Of a stretch of 64,000 nt of DNA, positions 1 to 11,935 are shown in pieces. The stretch is from contig NC_080672.1 in NCBI RefSeq assembly GCF_030247195.1, positions 5,766,001 to 5,830,000 of the forward strand. Direction: 5' to 3'. A program made the translations under genes and the position numbers. The number at the start of each line of letters is the position of its first letter. The stretch's first letter is position 1. Under the pieces are notes generated by a model. That model was not told where the DNA came from. It searched no databases and worked only from the letters and a program-made list of their open reading frames with translations. Source of the DNA: Topomyia yanbarensis (lineage: Eukaryota > Arthropoda > Insecta > Diptera > Culicidae).

Positions 1-29
1 CCTATTTCCTACTTCACTCTATTATACAG

Positions 30-3000
30 CGGTCAAGGAGATCGAAGGTGTTACCACGAATGGCTCCAATTACCTATACACGACCGAGTTCAACTACATG
101 GACTTCAACGTAGACGATAACGGCCTGTGGGTTATCTACAGTACGCTGGAATCTAACAACACCATCGTCGCCAAGGTAATACCATTCCAATTCGGTTACG
201 ACCTCGTATCCGTCTGGCGCGAATATTACATTTTTGACTGGTTCTGGAGATAATACACACCGAGAAAATTTTCCAGACTGGATAATACTTAAAATTTTGA
301 TAAAATTCCCTAAAAAAGAGTTTGAATATATGCTAAAGTTTTTTTTATGCGGGCCACCTGAAAGATTGCGTTACATAGACAACCCACATAAAATGCACAC
401 ATGAACACGAACCGCATAAAAAATTTGTATTCTTGCTGAGGATGCAAAACGCAAACTTCGAAAATCCGCACGGAAAAACGCATTTATAACTGCATAAAAA
501 AGACTTCAGTGTATCTCGGTGTGCTGACCACAATGCATTCACTTCCGGCTGGATGAACTGCATAATTGGATAACGTTCATTTAGTGATAGCAGGCGTTTC
601 TGTGGCACTTTTCTTACAGCTCAACGAATACAACCTGGATATACAGTACAGTTGGAATATTAGTGTGAACCATCACAAAGTGGGCGAAATGTTTATCGTG
701 TGTGGTGTCCTCTATGCCATCGACTCTGTAACAGAGCGCAACACAAAGATTAGACTGGCACTGGATTTATATCACAGCAAGCTACTCGATGTCAGCTTAA
801 CGTTCACCAATCCGTTCCGGAAAACCACCACGGTGGGGTATAATCCTAAAAATAGGGTAAGTATACATCAACACATCATACATAAACATATTATAGTAAT
901 CCGTGAATAACTAATGGATGCGCTGGAATTAATATAGCAACAGGTAGATTGCATTTCAATACCATTGGAAGCTAGATCAAGAGCAACTACACACACTGAT
1001 TTTAATGTTGTTGCTTTCACTTGAGAACGAGCTGTTTAAATCATGTTCAACCATCGATATTTATCTTATAGCGTTCTCGTTTTGATATTAGTACCACACC
1101 GGCATAATGTGAGAATGATTTTTAGCATACTGCAAAACCATATTTTTGATTGCAGCTTGTTACTTCGGCTTGGCATGAAACGATGAGATTTCAATTTCAA
1201 ACATATAACAATACAATAGTGAACATCTTTTTCAAATCCCCCGTTCATTACGTACCTTCGGTGCGACAAAACAAAGCCGTACAATTGTACTGCTTCGAAT
1301 GTTGGCTGGTTCCAGTCGTAAATCAAGATGAAATTCAGTTGTTCCATCAAATAGTTCCCTTCATGAGAACCAGCAACCAGCATTTTACACAAATGAGTTA
1401 AACGAGTTTTTGATAAATGGCAAACAGTTCTACTGACTAACAAATGAATACGACAAAGTTTCTCCTTTCAAGCCCAACTATAAATCGGTCTATTCCACCT
1501 CAACCATGCATGCAACAATTCACCTTTCTACCAGACCTATTGCCATAGTTCCGCCTCATCTTCGCAGTGCACTACGATGGAACCATCACCCTCAACGTGT
1601 ACAATACCCACTCGGAGTTATGTTCGGGTCCTGTTTACAAATCAATTATGCAAATGAATCAGATTATCACTGACCTAACTTGCACGTATTCTTTAGTCAA
1701 AATAACCGGAGGCGGCCTATCTGTAGCCCAAAGCGGCACTTTTGGGCGTGAGCATAAACCAAAAAAAATATTTATCGGTACAGTGAATAAATTTACGGTA
1801 AAACTTAGTTTAGATGGATTAAAATCGATTGCTTAGTAATATTTTTGTTATCCATTTTTGAAATTAGATTATTTCCTCGATCACTGCTATGTTTGTAAGC
1901 GGTAGCTCGTAAAGGGTTAAGAGAGCCATTGATAATAATGAGTAATGGTATCTGAAAGCAGGAATGGGTTTACGAAACTAATAATTTATCCAATTTCCCA
2001 ATGATAGCTTCGCTTTGATATTATATGATGATAAAGATTTATAGATTACAGTGTGCCTCTATGAAGGTTGTTTTTCATCGAAAACATTTTTAGTCGTATT
2101 CTGCCAAGGAGTTTATCTTAAAAATTGTACGGAATGTAAATCTACAGGTATAATATATTTGATACACAGTGAATACCCCATTTTTCCAGTCCACAATTTT
2201 GTCTACCCTCGTTTTAGGTCAGCTTTTTGATCCGATTTTGTAAGCCTCACACGAAAATCTGTTTGATGGGCTCTAGCAGACGAACCAAGTAAAATCCGAG
2301 TAACTTCTTTCTTGAGTATATTTTGCTTATCTTAAATCTTAAATATTCAGAAAGGGTTCTATGTTGTTAGTAGATTTGTACTATCGTGAAGGCCACAAGC
2401 GTCTCATTGACAAAGTGTTTCATCGCATGAGCATTTTTATATCACGCATTTTGTCGCACTTTGCCACTGCGACCACTATTCAGGTTTGCTATATTTGCTT
2501 TACATGTTACAAACTGCCTAAATCCAATGTAGTTTGAAGGGAGCGGTTTGTTTGTCCACATGTGTCATCCCAATGTAGTCCGTTTGGGGTATGTATACCA
2601 TACCTTGCGAGGCATCATAAGATTCTTTCCGAAGTATCGCTTCCTTCAAAGAAATAATTGGGATTTTCGATTGATTGATACCGGTGTAGTGGATTGCACT
2701 GGTTTTGCGCTTTTTAGCAGAAGTGTCAATGGAACATACCCAGTTTTCTGCACTTCTGCTAGAAAGTGCGAAAACGGTGCAGTTTCAGTGTACTCCAGTA
2801 CACCGGTGTCAATCAATCGATAACCCCAAATGTTGCACAATAACAGATAATATGGTCCTCTTGGTTCATAGTTACCGAATCGGAAAATGTCATCTAGGAT
2901 TTTGCCATTTTTTTCAGGTGATATTTGGCAGGACAATGTTCTGTAAATAAACCTGCGATTGTACGTAAGTCTTTTGCATTTTAGATCCATTATTTTTTGC

Positions 3001-5463
3001 TCTCGTTGTATCTGGGTGTATGAATTTCTTAGTTTGTCGAGCGCCTACTACGTTACGTCAGTCGTTTAATAGTTAGTCTCTTGTCCAAGGTGAAAGTTCC
3101 AGTTTGATGGTCCGGTAGATATACCTAGAAATGGTTTCGGTCCAACAAACATGTTTGATGAGCCACGTCGTTGCCGTTTCCGAGTGGCCAGTTGTTATAA
3201 AGAAGTGACGCACACCCGAACAAGTTTGGACTTACATTTTAATGACTCGCATGCTAGCGTGTGTAAACTTTCGCGAGTTTGAAGACGTTTATATAAGCGT
3301 GTAGCCATATTTGCATATTCGCAAGGGCTTTCACATGTTTGCGCAGGCCGTCATACTGATGTTTAATTTTGAGAGTACGGTTCAGACGAAATAAGAAAGT
3401 GAGTCCCATCGCATTGAAAACTCTAAATATGATGCCCTGAGACTTGTTGTCAAGTCTATGCAAGTTATGTATTGTAGAGTGGGAACTCTCGGACTACTAC
3501 GATTCACGATCGTGTGAGAGCGATAACGTTTATAAATTCATACCTTTTTATAATCGTGGGCGTTCGCGGCCGGTTTGATATTATAGCGACAGGCGAAAGC
3601 AACTATTGGAGATCAATATGACGACCTACAACTATGTCGAATAGAATAAGAACGACTATTTTCCAATTTGACGCATTGGTATGCGCTAAATTTATTCATA
3701 GTGATGTGACCCTTGATTTTGGGACTTTTCGCATTAGAAGGACAATCGCCAGGTGGGTGCTAAAGTTTTCAGAGCTAAGGCTTTAGAAAGTCACCTCTAT
3801 CCAATTCCATCCTATGATAATTATAATACTTAATAGGTTTACCTAGGCAAACAAAATCTATTTGCATAACAACACATCACTGATCGTGACATCATTAAAA
3901 TCAAATTATAAAACGCCTTTATGAATAATGACAAAATCGAAATTCGACTACACGATCTGGTGCTTTGTACTTATGATATGACCTTTAAAAGAATCATGCA
4001 ACCTCAGAGCATAAAAAAGAGAAGAACAAGAACGCTCTTTGCGCTTTTCATGCGAACCACCGCTCTTCTCTTTTATAATATACATCTTCACTCAGATGTT
4101 TGTTGCTCCCATGTGTGCATTCTACTCCATGGCTCCACACACAAAAGAGTAGAAATAAGGAGGTTCTTTCTCGTGCATATTGGTTCACCGCACACCGCAC
4201 AAAACATGTTAAAACTGTTCTTCTGATCAAACTTTATCTGAACTTTAATTGGATTCGTATTTCTCTCTGTTCGCCAATGAGGAGATGCTGAATACAGTGG
4301 CTCTTCAAGCTGACTCTTTGTGAGAAATTAGGCATCTCTTAGAGAACAGATCTTTCAATTCTTCGTCTTCAAGTTTTTCCTTTGTGCGGTAGGTCTACAC
4401 ATTGTAGTGTTTTTGTATGGCTCTATTTTTATTCGTTGTTTTTTTTTCGTTCTTTGTGCACAATGCGTGACCAAATAACAAGCCTGGTCGTAATACAGAA
4501 AAGTGGAACCAGTTACATAGGATACATGAAAAAAACATATTCCCAGATTACCTGGTAAGAAAGCGGTGTCTCTACCGAATCCAACAATACACAATATAAG
4601 CCACTACCATTCCACAGACAACACTTTGCCCGTATCAATGACAAATTCCTATCTGTCCATTCAATGTCAAAATGTGTACCTAATATAAACCGTGGACAGT
4701 AGTCGCTATTTATGTCTGATGTCCAGATAATAATGGCAACTGCAATACCAACTGTGCTCAATATCTCCAAATCAAAAGCCAGCGTCATCAGTTAGAATGC
4801 AAATACCAAAGAAGACGGAATCACATTCGTGGTCTGTAGTGAACAGAAGTATCACGATCACTTGAGAAAAATTACTTACCCCAAAGAGGCAGCAGGACAG
4901 GAAGCAAATATTCTCTCGCTGCAAAAAAGAATTTTCACGCGTCGTAGTAAGTTGCGTGCGCTTTCCCTTCTTCTATGCTTGTTTCTCGACGATCAGTCGG
5001 GTCCACATAAAATGTGCGATATTTTTGTCTACACTGATGAGATAAATTCGAAAACCAAAATCAATCATTTTTGCATTTTGCTATTATTTCGTCGATTTGT
5101 ATAGTGATTTTTTTTGTAAATTTTCAGAATGGGGAACATCTTCTATATTCCAGGATTCATATTTAAGAATTTTGCAACCGTTTCCAACCTTTGGTCCCTG
5201 CTATCGGATCTTAGTTAAAATTGATATAATTTAAAAATATTCTAAGCCAAAAAAATTTACACAAAATTAAACATCTACAATTTTCCTTCCAGGAACTGTA
5301 CACGTGGGACCGAGGTAACCAGTTGACCTATCCTATCCGGTATCACGTTGCTGACTACAACACAACAGCCAGTGAAAAGTCAGATGATGCCCTAAATCCG
5401 CAGATGCAGACCGGATACGATATATTTCACGATCATGATAACGGTTACGATGGTGCTAATTAG
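30..5463 (+). CDS. Olfactomedin-domain protein, C-terminal part (exons 30-175, 620-856, 5293-5463)
   Basis: Three exons join in phase into the end of an olfactomedin domain, a five-bladed beta-propeller found in secreted or membrane-anchored matrix and adhesion proteins. The first exon follows a pyrimidine-rich acceptor (cag at 27-29) and encodes DFNVDDNGLWVIYSTLES, a hallmark of the family. The second encodes VGEMFIVCGVLYAIDS, another hallmark, and ends at a GTAAGT donor. The third encodes ELYTWDRGNQLTYPIRYH followed by a polar Asp/Asn-rich tail and a stop. Both introns are phase 0; the second is 4.4 kb. The 5' part lies outside the window, so signal, transmembrane or collagen parts cannot be checked. 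By family knowledge the closest characterised relatives may be gliomedin/UNC-122-type proteins, but that is inference. A read-through of the donor at 176 would stop at about 253. Confidence 0.88.
2660..2827. mobile_element. Foldback MITE in the olfactomedin intron
   Basis: The two halves form imperfect inverted arms of about 65 bases. The left arm contains CGATTGATTGATACCGGTGT and the right arm its near-complement around 2795-2820. The centre carries GCACTTCTGCTAGAAAGTGC. No coding capacity is seen. Long open frames here on both strands follow from the palindrome. Confidence 0.7.
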
Positions 5464-5665
5464 AAACCATAGGATACTGTGAAGAAAAGAACCACAAATA
5501 TGTGCAGAGGAAACTTTGAATGGATATTTTTCACAATCAAGTAGGTAGCTTTTTTGATTGCTGATTAATAGTGTTTGGAATTGTAATCAATCTGTCTTGT
5601 GAAATGTGTATCTCAACGGAAGAATTGAGTATAAAATGCATGAATATTTTATAATAATATATAGG

Positions 5666-5692
5666 AATAAATAAGATATTTTGCAGAATAAA
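5666..5692 (+). terminator. Two polyadenylation signals of the olfactomedin gene
   Basis: AATAAA occurs at 5666-5671 and again at 5687-5692, about 200 bases after the stop codon. They are the first canonical signals downstream on this strand. Confidence 0.5.
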
Positions 5693-6069
5693 CATTGACG
5701 GTAGTATTTGTATTTAATTTATGCAGTGTTTCGCGAATGATTCAACGTTTAATTTTCAGACAACTCGGGGGATTGTCTTTCATTTGATATATTTAGTCAA
5801 TAAATTTTCAGAAACTAGCGAAACATAAATATTTATTATTGGAAAATGCAATTAAATCTGTTTAAAAGCAATGCGGTTGGGATATATTCTTTGCTTTAGA
5901 TATCATCTTAATGGTAATAAAGAGATGATTAAGTGAAAGTGATCTTTTATGATAATCTTATTGAAGAGTGTTGATTTAATGTAACCTCTATTTCTCACAC
6001 CATATTCAAACGGTTCAAACACTGCATGAAGATTAATGACCCGATAAAGTATAGTACTAATATATTCCG
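5693..6069. other. AT-rich intergenic sequence
   Basis: No gene, repeat arm or RNA signature was recognised in this stretch. Confidence 0.4.
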
Positions 6070-6081
6070 AAAATAATCTTT

Positions 6082-6243
6082 TTTTTATTATAGAAATTTT
6101 AACCTTAAGGTCATTCGCCTCTTTACAGGTTAGAGAAATCTCTTTTAGAAAAATCTCTAAACTCTATGTGCGGTGTTGGGAATCGAACCCAGGTGAGCTG
6201 CGTACAAGGCAATCGATTTACCAACTACGCTATGCCCGTCCCC
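6082..6243 (-). mobile_element. tRNA-derived SINE, Feilai-like
   Basis: Read on the minus strand, it starts with GGGGACGGGCATAGCGTAG. It carries a pol III A box (TAGCGTAGTTGG, about 6221-6232) and a B box (GGTTCGATTCC, 6179-6189), then a non-tRNA body ending in an A-rich tail. Twelve-base flanks AAAATAATCTTT (6070-6081) and AAAAGAATCTTT (6244-6255) differ at one base and abut the element exactly, as expected of a target-site duplication. The body resembles the Aedes Feilai SINE as I remember it. It is not a functional tRNA gene: there is no cloverleaf 3' half. Confidence 0.85.
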
Positions 6244-6784
6244 AAAAGAATCTTTATTAGATGCACGCAAGAGTATTTTAACCAAATACACACATAAGAA
6301 ACTAGTTTGTCCAATAATTGGTCTTCACTTGCAACAAACTAAGGACCATGTTACGTTTTTTTTCTACGAAAAAATCCTTCTTGACCACCAACCTCTTGCA
6401 AACCTAAACGTATTAAGCCTGTAATCCTCAAAACATTTGAACCCCATCACCCAGATCTAATGGTTAGTCTTGTGTTATCTCTTTCAGCATCCGCACATAT
6501 GAATCAAACCAGACGAAAAAAAATTAGTAGCGTGGACGGGAAATGAGCAGATTATACGTTTAACATTTTCCTGCCACACGAACAGATGCTCATATGTATA
6601 TAAATCTTTCTTTACATTCTACTTGTGACTCTGACTCTGACATCGCGTGCATCATGCTGCATGCTATCTACCTTTAACCAAAGTGAAATTTGAAACCACT
6701 TTAAGTTTTATGTTGGGTAGAAGTAGATTGAAAACGTTATGAAAGTATAATGTAAATAATTATTAGAGACCTCCATGTAAGGTA

Positions 6785-6961
6785 CAGCGAAGATCCGTTT
6801 TTATCAGCGGCTTGGTGTATTTTAGGTTGACAAAATGGAAACAATGACCAAACATATTTTATATTTCTTTAGTAACAAACCAAAGCTGTTTAAATATTCC
6901 TTTATAGTCCCAAGACATAGCTTCATTACCATGGCTGGCAGACAAAATCGGGTCTTCACTG
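6785..6961. mobile_element. TA-flanked MITE (Tc1/mariner type)
   Basis: The left end CAGCGAAGATCCGTTTTTATC and the right end, read in reverse complement, CAGTGAAGACCCGATTTTGTC form about 20-base terminal inverted repeats. TA dinucleotides flank both ends (6783-6784 and 6962-6963), the classic Tc1/mariner target duplication. It is 177 bp and non-coding. A related single end lies near 25900-25938. Confidence 0.75.
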
Positions 6962-7178
6962 TAAGTCTACGTAATCCCTTCGCAACATTCTCCATGGTTA
7001 TAACTTAATTCATAGAACTCTACAAAACTCTTTACGTCATTCATCGGTTTCAAATGTTTTATTGGCGTTGTCGTACGTACTCGTTGGAGACATTTATGCA
7101 AAAGATACTTCTCTGTTTCTTTGCAACTTCAGCAATATTGGACATAATGTTTGTGTACTCTTCAATGGAGTAGAGTGG

Positions 7179-7325
7179 GTGTAGTAACAAGATAGCTGAT
7201 CTGAAAATGACCTGATTAACCTGATTCTGCACAAGCATAATATACTTCGTATCTGTCTCGTAACAGGTATTACACTAATCTCCCGCTAAAGTCATGACTA
7301 GCTTATCCAGTACGATACCAAATTC
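7179..7325. repeat. Diverged direct repeat, copy 1
   Basis: About 150 bases beginning GTAGTAACAAGATAGC and ending near CAGTACGATACCA recur in the same orientation at 8353-8518. They are alignable along the whole length. The identity of the unit is unknown. Confidence 0.65.
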
Positions 7326-7557
7326 CCCCTTACTTACTATTTGCGAATTAGCCATTGATAATTCCTCTGTAGGCAGTTCCGCCTTACTATTTTTCTTATT
7401 TTGACTAAACAGTTCTTCAATTGTGAATAGAAAAAACACTTTTCGTTAACACACTTTTTTCATATCATTAATTTTAAATCAACAAGAATGTGTATGTATA
7501 ATATCTGAAACCAACAGCAATTAATGTTCAACTGAGAAAACTTGGAAAAGCGGAGAT

Positions 7558-7714
7558 CTTGGAAAACAGAAAAAAGCAGTTTTTTCTCGCATCGTTGAAA
7601 AAATCTTCATGAACATCAATAAATAGTACTCTACCAATGCCCCGAATACATTAATTCATTTCCATGAAGATTTTTTTACGGTGTGAAAAAAATACTGCTT
7701 TTTAGTTTTCAAGG
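7558..7714. mobile_element. Foldback MITE, AAAAAAGCAGTTTTTTC family, copy 1
   Basis: The left arm (from CTTGGAAAACAGAAAAAAG) is complementary to the right arm (ending ACTGCTTTTTAGTTTTCAAG), and inner arms share AAATCTTCATG. The same layout recurs at 34807-35015. Confidence 0.7.
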
Positions 7715-7812
7715 ATGTTTATCTGCTGCAGGATAATCTACCATGCGTAGTGGAAACAAACCACCGAATAACACATAACTCCATAATATCGCCGTTAATG
7801 ATTTCTCAGTAC

Positions 7813-8061
7813 CAGGGGCGGATTCAGAAAAAAAAATCGGTGGGGGTCTGAAATTTTGATTTTAAAATGTACTAATTGTAAAATACGTTATAGGTAATAA
7901 CCTCATTTAATTAAAATCAGTTTTGGTGGTTGAATTTGTTTTTGAATATTTTTGAGTTTAGAACGAATTTAAAATAGAAACTAATTTAAAATTTCCTAAC
8001 AAGTCCAAAAATTTTGGAGGCGGTCCTGACCCCCAAGACCCTTCCATTGGATCCGCCACTG
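7813..8061. mobile_element. hAT-type MITE with 8-bp target duplication
   Basis: The ends are CAGGGGCGGATTCAG on the left and TGGATCCGCCACTG on the right, an inverted pair. The 8-base flanks CTCAGTAC (7805-7812) and CTCAGAAC (8062-8069) differ at one base, fitting hAT target-site duplication. It is 249 bp and non-coding. A further left end is seen near 49452. Confidence 0.85.
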
Positions 8062-8352
8062 CTCAGAACATTAGTACGTTGAACCCAACCATAACAAACA
8101 TGTTTTTTTAGCAGCTGGAAAATACATAAATAAAAATAATCTGCTGCATAAATATATAGCAGACCATGAAAAAACACAGTTTCGCGATTGCCATGGAAAT
8201 ATTTCGTTTTCACGTTTGAGAAATCCGAGTGGCGTAGCTTTCGAATTAAGCTCTATTTGACTGGTGTGTGGAATTTTGGAGACGACTATTGCAACCAAAA
8301 ACTAATTTCCCTCATCTAATGTATGTACTCACATTTTTCTTCTCGTCGCCAA

Positions 8353-8518
8353 TGTAGTAACAAGATTGCGGAACTGAAAGTGACTAGCACCCGATCAACC
8401 TGATTCCACACAAGCACAATATACTTCGTGTTTGTGTCGTAACCCGTAACAGGTAATGCACAAAATCTGCCACTAAAGTCATGGCTAGCTTTTTTAGTAC
8501 GATACCATAGTGGGGCAA
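8353..8518. repeat. Diverged direct repeat, copy 2
   Basis: Second copy of the unit at 7179-7325. On the minus strand this copy is open (for example WYRTKKASHDFSGRF and NTKYIVLVWNQVD), while the first copy has stops in the matching frame. It may be a fragment of an unidentified mobile-element gene. Confidence 0.65.
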
Positions 8519-8589
8519 AGAAAAACTCCATTGAAGGTGACAATATAATTGAAAAGTCGACATTGTAAGAAACTATATCTTGCATATAT

Positions 8590-10085
8590 TAGATGTATGA
8601 TTGAATACTGAAACTTACGAATTTTCTTATTTTAGCAATTGAGGTTGAATTCACTGACTCAATTATTTCTCCCTTTAACACTGTGCTCTCTGTGGATGTT
8701 CCACACAAATGCCGTTATTTTCGCATGTTGCCATCTTAAATGCAGGGAAAAGCCAGAAGACCAACCTTCTTCGAAAATTAAAATTCCGAGATATAATCAC
8801 ACGATGTTGCAGCGACCTTTTTGTGGATGTTTTCATTTCCTTGTAGCCTAAACGAAAGCCCCAAACCCGACAATTAATAAACCACCAAGTGCACGTAAAC
8901 AAGTAGCCTCTTGTGCAGTAAAGAGGCTACAAGGCGAAACTTGTGAAGATAATCAAAAGGCCGGAAAATATCCGAAAAACACTAAAGCTGTTAATTTCTG
9001 CTTTCAAAAGGTTGGCAAGTAAACCAGCTTTCTACATGTTAGGACTTCCTTCCATTACCTTAATGCATGCCAACTAGATCTCTCGGTGTTTTAGAAAAAA
9101 AAATTCAATTCAAATCCTTCATCTAGTAGTGAACTTTTAAGTTTATGCTTTAAACTTGCTCAAAACGATTAGCATTAGTCCTGATGAGATAAATATGAAT
9201 TGTGTTTGTTGTAGATAGCCCACTTTTTGTAACTGAAATAATTGAAGAGTATGTTTGCCTTGTTTCCGTATTATGGACACCTAAAGACACTTTGGTGAGT
9301 TTTTAATGAAATGAGGTTTTTTTTCATGGTATCGCTTACAAATAACGCAATGTGAATTGCATTTCGATTTCAATTATAGAATACGAAGGGATCTGGTATT
9401 TCGAGTGACAAACATACTGGTTTATATGTTTGCTTCAAATTGAACTTCCTCGTCCAACTACAATTAATGTCTTTCTAATGACAAAATATCAAACACCTAG
9501 CTGTAGTCTTTTATTCAGCACTCCCTAACAGCCGAAATGTTGTCCTTACTACTAGTCTCGAAATTCTAACCAATTCAATTTGTTCGACTTTTCCAATTTC
9601 GATGCTTGCTTTTGGTTAATCTCGCTGCCGACAGCAAATTGAATGGAGATTGATTGGCGTTGCTGAGGGATCACCCCGAGTTGACTTGTCCCCATCTGCA
9701 CCTTCACCTTTCTTCCGCTTTGGAATGTTATGGGAAAACTTTCACCCTCACGATTTGGTTTCGAGTTGATTTTTCCCTTTGTTGTTCTTATGTATAACTG
9801 TGCTATGGTATGCTGTGAAGTATGCTGTCGTATCAGTCGTGGGGGATTTACTTTGCCGCTTGTAATATTATATGTAATTTATGTATATCATGAATCGAAT
9901 AATTAAGTGTCTTAGGGCCCGTAAGAAGATTATTTTCTATTGGTAAATTTTCGCTAATTAAAAGACGTATTATATCAAAATCACCTCATCTCAAATTATT
10001 ATCATAGAAATTGTTTATTCTGAATTATTATGAAACGTTCACTAATGACTTGTTTGTGTTTTAAATAAATTCCATAAACTCTTGG
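8590..10085. other. Intergenic sequence without recognised features
   Basis: Short open frames are present but none resembles a known family or shows splice-compatible neighbours. Confidence 0.35.
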
Positions 10086-10220
10086 GGACCATTCATAAAT
10101 TACGTAACCCTCTAGGGGGTAGGGGTATAACAAAATGTGACATGTTATGACATAGGTATCCCAAAGCTATAAGCAAACCTTTGTTCAAGGGGATGGATGA
10201 GGGTCGTAACTTCATTCGGA
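10086..10220. mobile_element. One end of a MITE (GGGACCATTCATAAATTACG end)
   Basis: The terminal sequence GGGACCATTCATAAATTACG also occurs as its complement at 57730-57753. No matching opposite end was found close by, so this copy looks truncated. Confidence 0.55.
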
Positions 10221-10429
10221 TGATATCTCGGGTCATGTATAACCATTACACGTTAGATGTGCATGTCCGGCGTATTGTGGTCATGGAAAGCGGTCTCTGT
10301 GCTTGTGGTGACAGTTATCCTCGATCTCCCCCGTATATCTTTCATATACATATTTTTAAAAACGATAAATATCCAAATTTAGTTATCTCTGATGCTAACA
10401 TTAGGATGTGAAAATCTATATCAGAAATT

Positions 10430-10655
10430 TCGACTCGGAATCGGTTGCATTATTTGAGCTGGAATTTCGGCAAATTATTATCGGTTATTATCAGCTTCAG
10501 TTCAGTTTCACACCGCCCCTTTATTTTCAGCCCAACTCAATATTTACTTTCTGTTTGTTGTAATCTGTAATCCGTGCCGTGCAGAATCTGTACCAAAATA
10601 CTTTAAAAATCTGTACCTTTCTAGATAAATCTGTACTTGCGGCATCATTGCGAGT
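10430..10655. repeat. AATCTGTACC-rich element fragment
   Basis: About 85 bases at 10570-10655 match 57484-57568 closely, both ending in TCTGTACTTG(C/T)GGCATCA. The flanking GACTCGG...TTGAGCTGGAAT block also recurs near 57000. It looks like one family of short interspersed elements whose end resembles the hAT-like end at 28107. Confidence 0.6.
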
Positions 10656-11269
10656 AATGTCAACAGCTTACTTTAGACAAGCTGTCACAAATCCGAGACT
10701 ATCTGGGCGAATTTTCGAGATATCAACTATTTGGCGAAGATGTATGTTTGATTTTCAACGAGAAGTTGGGGTCTTCGATGACGAATCTTGCTCGCCTTCT
10801 GAGTAGATGCGGGTTGAATTCCCCAATAAATCGTCGGCCCAGCAAACCGATCTCTACTTATTGTCTCCATCCGTGTCAACTGATTTCACAAAGTCTCCCG
10901 AAAAGTCCTCCATCGGTCGCCTTCAAACAGCGCATTGATGATATTTCTGTGAACTTATATTTAAAATTTCACAAAACTTTTGTGTACTCCATACTGAAGG
11001 CTTTACCCGAAACAGACTAGGATATTTTGGTTTACTGTATCGTTTTGGAAAGATTTTCCGAAAATTAGCCTCTGTGTGAGTTTTTTAATAATATTATTGT
11101 TATTTTCTGCTCCGAAAATGAACAAACATTCATTAAATTTTTCCGGCCTATGTGCTAATTCTGCGCAATTTTCTATCAGTATATTTCGCTATCTTTGCAC
11201 GTTGTCTTAGAAAATCCTGGGAGTCTGCATGGGTTCTCCTAATTCACGAATGACTTTTGCCCTATCGGA

Positions 11270-11935
11270 GCGAAAGTACTTAAACTTCTTCTCAGGTGTT
11301 CCCAACGGCGTTCGTGTGATGAGAAAATGTGTGACGAAACCTATCCCTTCGTACCTGACTCTTCTGTAGTTAGGCACCACCACATGGAAAACCGCGCGCA
11401 GCAGGTACGGAAAATTCGTCTACTGCAACAGGCACCAGCACACCGTCAACTTATGCCAAGCGACAAACGGCTACTAAAACATTAATTGCGGATCAAAAAG
11501 TAACAAACAGTCACTCAACAATGACTGTACCAAATGCTTGCAAATCAGCAACCAGCACAATTAACAAAACAGCCCACGCCGAAGAAGACTAATACGTAGG
11601 ATTCGTAAGAACAATAAAACAAAAATATCCGATCATAACCAACCAACAAAAATGTGATAAGCACTTATCGACATCGTAAAATTTTACAAAATTAGGCATG
11701 GTCACTAAATATTTGTAGCGGCATCGTAACGTTGAGGACATGGACGTGGACGCGAGAAAAGGCAGACTGATTGACCTGCAAGTTGCAGTGGATAATGCAG
11801 CTAATGATTCACCCCCAAGAAAAAGAATTTAAACACGCAGTAGTAAATTGCGTCTACAGGATCGGACCCATCGGACAAGAAATAATTGTAGTGTTACAAA
11901 TTGTTAAAACATAAGTCTCAGTTAAACCAACAATT
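11270..11935 (+). pseudogene. Relic of LINE ORF1
   Basis: In broken frames it encodes GVPNGVRVMRKCVTKPIPSY, a zinc-knuckle-like stretch (CNRHQHTVNLC) and the end SPPRKRI-stop-TRSSKLRL. These match the open copy at 18930-19712 in order. Stops and frameshifts make it non-functional. Confidence 0.75.

Noticed and set aside
1567..1836. Extra olfactomedin exon at 1567-1836
   Set aside because: Its residues do not fit the domain, and the exons at 620-856 and 5293-5463 already join without a gap in the family sequence.
2646..2990. 114-codon frame inside the olfactomedin intron
   Set aside because: It lies in a foldback MITE, where palindromic sequence opens frames on both strands.
6179..6243. A tRNA gene on the minus strand
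   Set aside because: Only the A and B boxes and 5' part resemble tRNA. A SINE body, A-rich tail and target duplication show it is a SINE.
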